8,349 bases of DNA from Opitutia bacterium (GTDB taxonomy: Bacteria > Verrucomicrobiota > Verrucomicrobiia > Opitutales > Opitutaceae): contig PMKA01000077.1 in NCBI GenBank assembly GCA_003157575.1, positions 1 through 8,349 of the forward strand. The letters run 5' to 3'. The notes beneath the pieces were generated by a model, which saw only the letters and a list, made by a program, of their open reading frames with translations, did no database searches and was not told where the DNA came from. Below are positions 1-5,870 of the stretch, one piece after another (positions within the stretch are counted from its first letter, which is position 1; every line of letters starts with the position of its first letter). A program made the position numbers and the translations under genes.

Positions 1-1356
1 AACGGAGGCGAGCTGGAGCTTGGCCCGGGCTCTTTCTTCGCGGGTGCCGACCTCCGAGAGCGTGTCGAGAGCGGCGAGGGCGTCGGGTTGTTGCTTGGCC
101 GCGGCAATCTGTGCCAGTAATTCACGACGTTTCTTGTCCCGCTCCAGAATTGTCGGGTAGAAGGTGGCAAAGAAATCGAGCAGAAACGGCAGGCGCTCGC
201 GGGCGCCGCGCGAGAGATTCATCGCGAGCCAGATGTCGAAAAAACCTTCGCTGATCGTGTAGCGACTGGTGCGTTTGTCGTCCGGGTGTGGCGAGGAGCG
301 CAGCAGGCGGGCCTCGGACAGGCGCTTCAGGAGCGACGAGACGTGGGTCGTCTTCATCCGCATGCGGGCGGCGATCGTGGCCGGAGTTTTCTCCTGATCG
401 CGCATCACCGCCATGGTCTCCAGCAAGGCGCGCTCCTGGGGCGGGAGACCGCCCAGTCGGTCCTGATAAAACGGTGTGATCCGGTCGAGGAGGATGTGCA
501 GTTGGTCGCGCACCCGGGTGACCGAGTCGCCGGAAATCAGCTCGGAGAGCATGACGGTGAGGCGCGGGTTGCCGCCCGTCATGCGGTAGAGCGCAAGCAA
601 CCTTGGCCGCATTCCGTCGAAGCCGGCCAGAAGATCCTCCCGCTTCTCCCATTCGAGATGCTTGCGGACAAGGTCAATGCTCTCGTCTTCGCTAAGGTGA
701 TCGAGATGCTGCACATCGAAGAAATCGTAGAACGGCTCGTCCACGCTGGTGATGCCGTCGAACTGCATCGCGGCGGTGGCGATGAGCAGGCAGCCATTCT
801 TTGAATCCATGAGGAATTTGCGAAGTGCGGCGACCTCACGCCGGTCCTTCATCTGACGGGAGAAGACTTCGCCGAGGTTTTCGAGCATGATCACGATCGT
901 GCGACCGCGAGCCTGATTCTCCTTGCGGATGGCGGGAACGAGTGTGTCAACGATGGCGAGGTCGTCCTCCTCGGTCAGGAGTTTTGAGTGCAATTTCGCC
1001 CAGAGCGGTTCCGAGGGAGCGGTTGCTGCGAGGATCTCACAAAGGCCCAACAGGAAATCGGCAAACGAGAGCGTGCGGTTGCTCTCTTCGGGGAAGCGGG
1101 CAACGAGGTATTTCGACGTCAGAGACGGGTCGGCGGCGATCTCGTCTTCGATGAGCGACAGGAGATGGGTCTTGCCCATGCCGCGCAGGCCGATGAAGAG
1201 CAGGTGGTGTTTGGTGGCGCGCCCCGCGTTGGCGCGAAGGGTGTCTATCGTTTCCTGGAGCATGGCTGCCCGCCCCACGGTGATATGGCGGCGATGGGCT
1301 GCGGAGGTGAGGCCCTGGCGATAAAAGCCCAGGTATGAAGTGGGTTCCTCAGGCAT
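1..1356 (-). CDS. STAND/AAA-type ATP-binding protein with MarR-like winged helix (3' end beyond window)
   Basis: The reading frame is open for 452 codons from ATG at 1356 to base 1, with no stop, so the C-terminus is missing. Seen: Walker A GLRGMGKT at residues 56-63; a hydrophobic strand ending MLEN (about 153-160) as Walker B, with Glu where Asp is commoner; strand LLIATA (about 190-195) as a sensor-1 candidate; TGGNPRL (260-266), typical of archaeal-ATPase/STAND NTPases. Residues about 300-370 look like a MarR-type winged helix, followed by YTISEGFFDIWLAMN, which matches the 'ff.iW' signature after the winged helix in ATPase_2-like proteins. From about 405 the chain is charged and helical (RDKKRRELLAQIAAA), perhaps the start of a TPR-like repeat region. 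The start is well supported: GGAGG lies 7 nt upstream and the ATG overlaps the end of the preceding ATPase gene by 8 bp. No signal peptide or membrane segment is visible, so it is probably cytoplasmic. The family suggests a nucleotide-dependent switch or sensor; the ligand and effector are unknown. Confidence 0.85.
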   Translation of the reverse strand, partial: MPEEPTSYLGFYRQGLTSAAHRRHITVGRAAMLQETIDTLRANAGRATKHHLLFIGLRGMGKTHLLSLIEDEIAADPSLTSKYLVARFPEESNRTLSFADFLLGLCEILAATAPSEPLWAKLHSKLLTEEDDLAIVDTLVPAIRKENQARGRTIVIMLENLGEVFSRQMKDRREVAALRKFLMDSKNGCLLIATAAMQFDGITSVDEPFYDFFDVQHLDHLSEDESIDLVRKHLEWEKREDLLAGFDGMRPRLLALYRMTGGNPRLTVMLSELISGDSVTRVRDQLHILLDRITPFYQDRLGGLPPQERALLETMAVMRDQEKTPATIAARMRMKTTHVSSLLKRLSEARLLRSSPHPDDKRTSRYTISEGFFDIWLAMNLSRGARERLPFLLDFFATFYPTILERDKKRRELLAQIAAAKQQPDALAALDTLSEVGTREERARAKLQLASV

Positions 1357-2605
1357 AATATTTCCTCCACCAGGCTTTGATGATGCCGCTGGCGAAATCA
1401 TAGCGACCCTCGCTGGTCTCCAGGACATAAAAGTCGTTCTCGAGATCGCGGAGCAGTTGTTGAAAGAGGCGTTTGCGTTCGTGCACGACGGGCTGCTTGT
1501 CCGGGGGCCAGGTCGAATCGAAAATCTGGTTCAGGACGGACCGCGAGGAGCCATCCGGCCCGGTCGTGCAGAGGTGGTTCAGGAGGGCGTGGGCCTGGCC
1601 AAGCGCCGGCTCCGAGTAATATTTCGCGAGCCGGGTGTAGAAATGCTGGAGCTTGTCCTGCGCAGCAGTGCTGGTGATGAACCGGGCGAATTCCGCGTCG
1701 ACATCGGCGGGCTTGAGTTTGCGCGGTTTCGAGCGCCACGACCGGAAAAGATCCAGCGTGAGCATTTGAAGGAAGAGCGGGATCGGCCGGCCCAGCAGCT
1801 CACGCAGCCGGGCGGGGAGTTTTCGTTCGAAGGTCACGCCGCGGCTGGCAAGCATGAGTGCGACAAACTCTTCGACCTGTCCTGTTGTCAGATCGGGGAG
1901 CGGCTCATCGTCGAGGTCGTTGATGCGGTCCAACAGCCCTAGGCCATCAAGCGTCGTGGAAAGGTTGATGGAGCCGCCGAGCAACCAGCGGACGTTATCG
2001 TGTTTCGGAGCCGGATTGCTCCTTTGAGTGCGAAACCACGAAAGAAAATCGCGGAGCAGTTTCGGGTCGTCCTTCCTCAGGTTGAGCAACATGTCAGGAA
2101 ACTCGTCGACGATGATGAGCACCGGCCGGTCAAGCGTGCGAAGCCGGGCGAAGAGCATGTCGCCGTGCTGACGCCATTGTTCGCGATAGTCCGCCTCGTG
2201 CTCGCGGAACTTCAATTTGAACTCACCAACCTCGAGACCCTCCGCTTTGGGCAGCCAGGATCTGACCGACTTCCAACCGTCGACAAGATAGTCAAACACC
2301 TTGGGGTGGGCGTCACGAAATTTGTCGAGGATCGCCAGGAAAAGATCAGCCGGGTGGCTCAAGTCCTGGACGTTTTCGTAGATCACCGCGAAGTTGTTGC
2401 GCGGAAATCGGCGCAAGTGTTCCATCACGCTTGTCTTGCCGCAGCGCCGCGGCGCCTTGAGCAGCACATGCATCGACTCCAATGTCTCCCATAAATGATC
2501 GATGAAAGCGTCTCGGAACAGGAGGTCTTCCGCCTCAACCACCGAACCGGTATAGAAATCCAGTGAGTTAGGTTCCCCGCAAGCCATGGGAGATCGTTGT
2601 TTCAT
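1349..2605 (-). CDS. archaeal-ATPase/STAND-like P-loop ATPase, first gene of the pair
   Basis: A 418-residue protein if ATG 2605 is used. In that numbering, residues 51-58 (APRRCGKT) form a Walker A loop with Ala in place of the first Gly, and VLIIVDEF (about 162-169) is a good Walker B with Asp-Glu. WLLGGSIN (about 207-214) fits sensor 1. The C-terminus, YDFASGIIKAWWRKYYA, matches the 'F.s..l..WW' ending of ATPase_2-like proteins. No signal peptide, transmembrane segment or nuclease-like motif was seen, so it is probably cytoplasmic. The start is uncertain: TTG 2623 (424 aa), ATG 2605 (418 aa) and ATG 2587 (412 aa) are in frame and none has a convincing Shine-Dalgarno. I chose 2605 because it leaves most of the upstream repeats outside the gene; the conserved part begins after all three. 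It overlaps the second ATPase by 8 bp, so the two products probably work together. Whether they bind each other, DNA or a third factor cannot be seen. Confidence 0.85.
   Translation of the reverse strand: MKQRSPMACGEPNSLDFYTGSVVEAEDLLFRDAFIDHLWETLESMHVLLKAPRRCGKTSVMEHLRRFPRNNFAVIYENVQDLSHPADLFLAILDKFRDAHPKVFDYLVDGWKSVRSWLPKAEGLEVGEFKLKFREHEADYREQWRQHGDMLFARLRTLDRPVLIIVDEFPDMLLNLRKDDPKLLRDFLSWFRTQRSNPAPKHDNVRWLLGGSINLSTTLDGLGLLDRINDLDDEPLPDLTTGQVEEFVALMLASRGVTFERKLPARLRELLGRPIPLFLQMLTLDLFRSWRSKPRKLKPADVDAEFARFITSTAAQDKLQHFYTRLAKYYSEPALGQAHALLNHLCTTGPDGSSRSVLNQIFDSTWPPDKQPVVHERKRLFQQLLRDLENDFYVLETSEGRYDFASGIIKAWWRKYYA
1364..1368 (-). promoter_or_regulatory. Shine-Dalgarno site of the second ATPase gene
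   Basis: GGAGG on the minus strand lies 7 nt before the ATG at 1356, inside the last codons of the upstream ATPase gene. With the 8-bp overlap ATGCCTGA, in which TGA ends the first gene and ATG opens the second, it indicates translational coupling and fixes the start of the second gene. Confidence 0.8.
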
Positions 2606-2614
2606 AGCTATACG

Positions 2615-2641
2615 GTTTCGCAACAGAATAGTTTTGCAAAC
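2615..2641. repeat. composite repeat unit, copy 1
   Basis: The unit has the form GTTTCGCAAC, then six bases, then GTT-N4-AAAC. Here the spacer is AGAATA and the second half is GTTTTGCAAAC. The same arrangement returns at 2668-2694 with the first ten bases identical. Each half is roughly self-complementary, as expected of a protein-binding site. It overlaps the alternative TTG start (2623) of the ATPase gene. Confidence 0.55.
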
Positions 2642-2651
2642 GAAATCTTTG

Positions 2652-2657
2652 ATTAAA
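2652..2657 (-). promoter_or_regulatory. possible -10 element of the ATPase operon
   Basis: Minus-strand TTTAAT matches TATAAT at 5 of 6 bases and lies in the most AT-rich part of the leader, about 46 nt before ATG 2605. No good -35 hexamer sits 16-18 bp upstream. The region where a -35 would fall is covered by the inverted repeat at 2661-2701, which would suit a regulated or activator-dependent promoter. This is a visual match in AT-rich DNA and is weak. Confidence 0.25.
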
Positions 2658-2660
2658 TAA

Positions 2661-2701
2661 CAGTTTTGTTTCGCAACTATTTAGTTGCTGAAACCGAACT
2701 G
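2661..2701. promoter_or_regulatory. long imperfect inverted repeat (operator or hairpin)
   Basis: The left arm CAGTTTTGTTTCGCAACT (2661-2678) pairs with the right arm AGTTGCTGAAACCGAACTG (2683-2701) across loop ATTT. By hand this gives 16 Watson-Crick pairs and one G-T pair, with one mismatch (2667/2695) and one bulged base (2689). There is no following T-run on either strand typical of an intrinsic terminator. It lies just upstream of the possible -10 of the ATPase operon, so an operator is more likely than a terminator. Confidence 0.5.
2668..2694. repeat. composite repeat unit, copy 2
   Basis: GTTTCGCAAC, then TATTTA, then GTTGCTGAAAC. The first ten bases are identical to those at 2615-2624, the spacer is again six bases and the second half keeps GTT-N4-AAAC. 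The two copies start exactly 53 bp apart, close to five helical turns. In this copy the two halves are also inverted repeats of each other and form the core of the hairpin at 2661-2701. A regulator-binding site is the likeliest meaning. Confidence 0.55.
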
Positions 2702-2747
2702 AGAGAAGTTTGAGTCGGTTCGCTTCATGGATAGTTGGTGAACCAAA

Positions 2748-2762
2748 CCATTGGTCCATTGG
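2748..2762. repeat. tandem CCATTGG repeat
   Basis: CCATTGG occurs at 2748-2754 and again at 2756-2762, one base apart. Just to the left, TTGGT (2735-2739) and ACCAA (2742-2746) form a small inverted repeat. The stretch lies between the end of the hydrolase fragment and the ATPase leader. It could be a binding site or a trace of rearrangement; it is short enough to be chance. Confidence 0.3.
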
Positions 2763-2780
2763 AATATAAACGCCAGCTAC

Positions 2781-3332
2781 TCAATCGATACTGACCGTTC
2801 CATCAGCTTGAGCGAGTGTCACGTGGAGGACGAACAGATGGCGTCGGACCCAATGTCGCATAAACTCCACGACGTTCGAAGAAACGGTTTCGCCGGTGGC
2901 GTTGACCGCATTAATGCGGTAGAACAGGAGCGTCTCCGCGGGAGCGGTCTTGTCGATGAAGAGCACCACGGGAGCCGGGTCCCTTCCACCCTCATAGGCC
3001 GCGACGTCTGCGACCACGGAATCCTCCAGGTCCGCCGCAATACACTGCCAGGGACCTTCGGCCCGGCTTACGCGCTCGAGCACGTACGCACTGGCGCCGG
3101 TCGATCCGCGCCGAGAGACCGGCGCGGGCGACAGCCTTGGCAGCAGGGGCGGCGTTTCGCCGCGGAGGGCAAACGCTTCGTTGCGAAGAATGCCGAGGAT
3201 CTGCCGCTCGTCGTAGCCGCTGTCTGTGGCGAAGCCCGGCCGGTGGTAGGAGTTCACCGGGGAGCCCCTCTCATTATGATAATAGAATCCGCCGTCGCGC
3301 CGGCGCCCCCGGATTCCCCAGAGCACCCCCCC
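2781..3332 (-). pseudogene. C-terminal remnant of a glycoside hydrolase (GH5 mannanase-like), N-terminus missing
   Basis: The frame is open to TGA at 2781-2783 and recognisable sequence begins at about 3332 with GGVLWGIRGRRRDGGFYYHN. From memory, the pattern 'LLWSLR.H..DGGFYYH.E....V.SYH.PGF' occurs near the end of the catalytic domain of GH5 mannanase-like enzymes. Here it is followed by YDERQILGILRNEAFALRG and then a region resembling a terminal fibronectin-III-like module (ASAYVLERVSRAEGPWQCIA, ending TLLFYRINAVNATGETVSSN). The catalytic barrel, its acid and nucleophile Glu residues and any signal peptide are absent. The frame continues upstream past 3332, but there it only shadows the neighbouring hydrolase gene and no longer looks like a glycosidase. 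The fragment begins 4 bases after that gene's stop codon. The body has no internal stop, so the break is recent or the tail is still translated in some way. The family call rests on recalled motifs. Confidence 0.6.
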
Positions 3333-3336
3333 AGAT

Positions 3337-5694
3337 TCAATCCTCCGCGAGGAAGCGCTCCAGCGCCTCGTCGACGCTGAGGTCCGTGCAGCGGTAATTG
3401 CGCGGCGCCATCTTGACCAACGAGCTAAAACGCCAGAGCAGGGAGGTGGGGAAGGCGACGCGGTAACTCCGACCGGGCTCCAGTCCGGCGACGTCGACAC
3501 ACTGCGCCGCACACAGATGCAGCGGGGAGTCCCCGGCGGAGGCGAAGCAACGGGCCACGTCTTTCAGTTCGGAACCCGACATTTCGGCGACGCCGACCGA
3601 ATTGAAGTAGAACAGCGGGGTCATGTCGGCGACGCGGGTCACGCCGGGCACGATGGGGGCGTCGCCCGGGGCGCCATAAAGACCTATCATCGCGAAGTCG
3701 GCGCCCGCCGCCTTGCGGACCGCCCTCCCCACGGCCAGGGAGAAGTCCAGATGTGTTTTTAGCGAAGCCGGAACGAGCGGCGAATCCAGGCGGCCCGGCG
3801 ACCAGCGCCAGCGGCTGTCAAAACTGCGTGTGGCGACGACGGTGGTGGCAGTTGCGTCCATGACGAGGAGATCTGCGCCGCAAACGCAGCCGCCAATGGT
3901 GGCGTCACTTCCACCCATCAGGGCGGGGATCGCAGAATTCGCCGCGTAGGTGCGGGGATCGTCCGACGCCACCCAGAACACCAGCCGCTCCGGGGCGAGC
4001 GGATTGAAGTGCGTGAGGCCAAGTGCGAGGTGGGTTCCGGCAAACTTCACGCCGTCGCTGCAGGTCACCGATTTGGCGTCGATACGCACGGGAAGGAGGT
4101 CCGCCATGCGGGCGACGACGGAGTTCTGTGCCGCGCTTCCTATGAGCACGAGGTGGCAGCGCGCGATATCAGCGTCGGTGACGTCGGCGTCGGCCTTTGT
4201 GTTAAGCCGGCCGTAAAGATTCTGGCTATGCGGAACGCCGTCGGCTCCCCGATCCCCCGTGTCGTCCAGCCAGGCGGGATTTGCGCTCTTGCCCGCGGCC
4301 CCGGCTGCGGCGTGCATCGCCTCGCATTCGGCGGCACTGCCCTTCGTTCCGTAAACGATGAGCAGAGGGTCTCCCTCGTAGAGAAGCAGGGCGCTGCCGG
4401 GCGTGTGCAGGCGGAACGGCGACCGGTCGGATTTCAGGTCGAAGCCCCATCCATTTTCGGCGCCGGCAAGGACGACGGTCCGGGGCAGCGGGGCGGGCAG
4501 CGTGATCGGCACCGCGCCATTCACGGACACCTGCAGCGGCTGCGCAGGATCGAAGGGCGATTCATCCAGGAGCAGGCGCAGGCGGGTGATGTTGGTCAGC
4601 CCGGCAAACAAGGTGTTGTGGTTGCCCGCTGTGAGGACGAAGCGCGCAGGTTTCGGCGCGGCGCCCCATTCGGCGATCTCCCCCCACCAACCGCGGGCGG
4701 CTCCGCCGTCGACGGCTGTGTAGTCAATCCGGCGCACCGTGCGCGAGGCGGGCCGCACCTGGAGCAGTTCCCAGGCGGCGCCACGCTCATTGCCTTCCTT
4801 ATAGTCCCATACGGGATGGCCGTAGCCGTTCGTCTCGTCGAAAATCACCTGGCCGCCAAGTTCGCGAAGGCGGGCGAGCGGACCGCGGTCATGGAGGACG
4901 GACACGACCCAGTCATCGGCGCTATGGGTCGCGTAGATCGGCAAGGTGATGAGATTCGCCACGGGCAGATGGCTGGCAAAACCGCAGGTCGGGCGGCCGG
5001 ACGCGAAACGTTGCGGGTACCGCGAACCGAGCCTGTACGTGCCGCCGCCGCCCATGCTTCCGCCGTTGAGGTGGAGGCGGTCGGGGTCGATGGCCCAATG
5101 AGCCTGGATATAATCGATGACGTCCAGAACGTCCGCCTCGGACAGCGCCCTGTAGCCGCCGCCGCGCCCCCGGCCCAGGACCGAAAGATCAAACGAACCC
5201 GGGTGGGAAGCCATCTCGGTCGCGTGCTCGAGGTGGTTGCCGGAATAGCCGTGCATGTAGACCGAGAGCGGTGCGGGCCGCGCCGGGTCGTAATCCGTCG
5301 GGATTGCCATCTTGAAGGGCTGGCCGGATCCGTCCGCGCGGGATTCGTAGGCCCATTCCTGCACGCCGCGCAGCCTGCCCAGCAGGCCGGGATCGGCGGC
5401 AATCCGTTGAACCCATTCGTCGAACCGCCGGATCTTCTCCGCAGCCTCCTTGCTTGCGGGACCCTGGCGGGCGATACCGGTTGCGGCATCGAAGCGGAGG
5501 TACTTGATCCAACCGCGGTACGCGGCGAGATCGGCGCGGGCGAGCGCGGCATCCGCGCGGGCTCCCGCCTCGGCGAAGGTGGCGGGAGCGGGAGCGGCGG
5601 TCGAAACCGGGTCTGCGGCGATGAGGTCGGCAATCACAATGAAAGGGAAGGCGAGCAGCGGAAACTGGAAAAGACGGTGGGCACGAAGGTACAT
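3337..5694 (-). CDS. secreted alpha/beta-hydrolase (prolyl-oligopeptidase/esterase-like) with 5'-nucleotidase-C-like tail
   Basis: A 785-residue protein from ATG 5694. Residues 1 to about 26 form a signal peptide (MYLRAHR, then a hydrophobic run LFQFPLLAFPFIVIADLIA), so the product is exported. The longer frame to GTG 5847 only adds residues before that signal, so 5694 is preferred although no Shine-Dalgarno is visible. The hydrolase core holds HGYSG (148-152, oxyanion region), GGSMGG with nucleophile Ser213, HSADDW with acid Asp260 or Asp261, and GYGHPVW with His293: a complete Ser-Asp-His set. A middle region includes DPLLIVYGT (about 442-450) and HLVLIGSAAQNSVV (about 514-527), patterns recalled from large prolyl-oligopeptidase-like proteins of Planctomycetes and Verrucomicrobia. 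Residues about 646-785 (LFYFNSVGVAEMSGSELKDV, then YRVAFP) resemble the C-terminal domain of 5'-nucleotidases without their metallophosphatase domain. Beside a CE2-like esterase, removal of acyl or phenolic esters from polysaccharide is a reasonable role; peptidase activity is not excluded. Confidence 0.85.
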   Translation of the reverse strand: MYLRAHRLFQFPLLAFPFIVIADLIAADPVSTAAPAPATFAEAGARADAALARADLAAYRGWIKYLRFDAATGIARQGPASKEAAEKIRRFDEWVQRIAADPGLLGRLRGVQEWAYESRADGSGQPFKMAIPTDYDPARPAPLSVYMHGYSGNHLEHATEMASHPGSFDLSVLGRGRGGGYRALSEADVLDVIDYIQAHWAIDPDRLHLNGGSMGGGGTYRLGSRYPQRFASGRPTCGFASHLPVANLITLPIYATHSADDWVVSVLHDRGPLARLRELGGQVIFDETNGYGHPVWDYKEGNERGAAWELLQVRPASRTVRRIDYTAVDGGAARGWWGEIAEWGAAPKPARFVLTAGNHNTLFAGLTNITRLRLLLDESPFDPAQPLQVSVNGAVPITLPAPLPRTVVLAGAENGWGFDLKSDRSPFRLHTPGSALLLYEGDPLLIVYGTKGSAAECEAMHAAAGAAGKSANPAWLDDTGDRGADGVPHSQNLYGRLNTKADADVTDADIARCHLVLIGSAAQNSVVARMADLLPVRIDAKSVTCSDGVKFAGTHLALGLTHFNPLAPERLVFWVASDDPRTYAANSAIPALMGGSDATIGGCVCGADLLVMDATATTVVATRSFDSRWRWSPGRLDSPLVPASLKTHLDFSLAVGRAVRKAAGADFAMIGLYGAPGDAPIVPGVTRVADMTPLFYFNSVGVAEMSGSELKDVARCFASAGDSPLHLCAAQCVDVAGLEPGRSYRVAFPTSLLWRFSSLVKMAPRNYRCTDLSVDEALERFLAED

Positions 5695-5870
5695 GGGAGG
5701 AAAGCAGCGGGGTCGAGTCGATTTGTTCCAATCACGGGAATTTCGATCCGGATATGACAATAAAACCAGCTGGAGCCTTTCCACTGCAAACTTTCCGGCG
5801 AAATTGTCTGTGGAATTGGGAGGAGCAGCCCGGGCTTGCCGTGCCACCGGGTGGGCTTATACACCGGAGA
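5695..5870. promoter_or_regulatory. divergent intergenic region of the two esterase genes
   Basis: These 176 bp separate the start codons of the leftward alpha/beta-hydrolase and the rightward CE2-like esterase and must hold promoters for both. Visible: palindrome AGCCCGGGCT (5827-5836); inverted repeat CCACC-G-GGTGG (5844-5854); a direct repeat CTTTCC (5777-5782 and 5791-5796); GGGAGGAG (5818-5825), which resembles a Shine-Dalgarno but is about 45 bp before ATG 5871. TTGCCG (5836-5841) and TATACA (5858-5863) are 16 bp apart and could be -35/-10 boxes, but would leave almost no leader. No single promoter is convincing. Confidence 0.35.

Noticed and set aside
1340..2494. Plus-strand open frames opposite the first ATPase gene (200 and 164 codons)
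   Set aside because: Both are antisense to the gene with clear Walker A and B motifs and show no motif of their own.
2568..2759. 63-codon minus-strand frame covering the AT-rich leader
   Set aside because: Overlaps the repeats and the start of the ATPase in another frame, has no Shine-Dalgarno and no family resemblance; more likely non-coding leader.
2600..2780. CRISPR array or transposon terminal repeats
   Set aside because: Only two copies of the main motif, 53 bp apart, with no spacers. No transposase, no matching opposite end and no target-site duplication in the window.
3337..3512. Upstream part of the hydrolase-remnant frame as real glycosidase sequence
   Set aside because: This part (Arg/Ser/Pro-rich) is only the alternative frame of the esterase C-terminus. 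Glycosidase-like sequence starts at about 3332.
4009..5757. 582-codon plus-strand open frame antisense to the alpha/beta-hydrolase
   Set aside because: Low-complexity, Arg/Gly/Ala/Val-rich with no domain motif. It mirrors the well-supported minus-strand gene with signal peptide and catalytic triad; long antisense frames are expected at this GC content.
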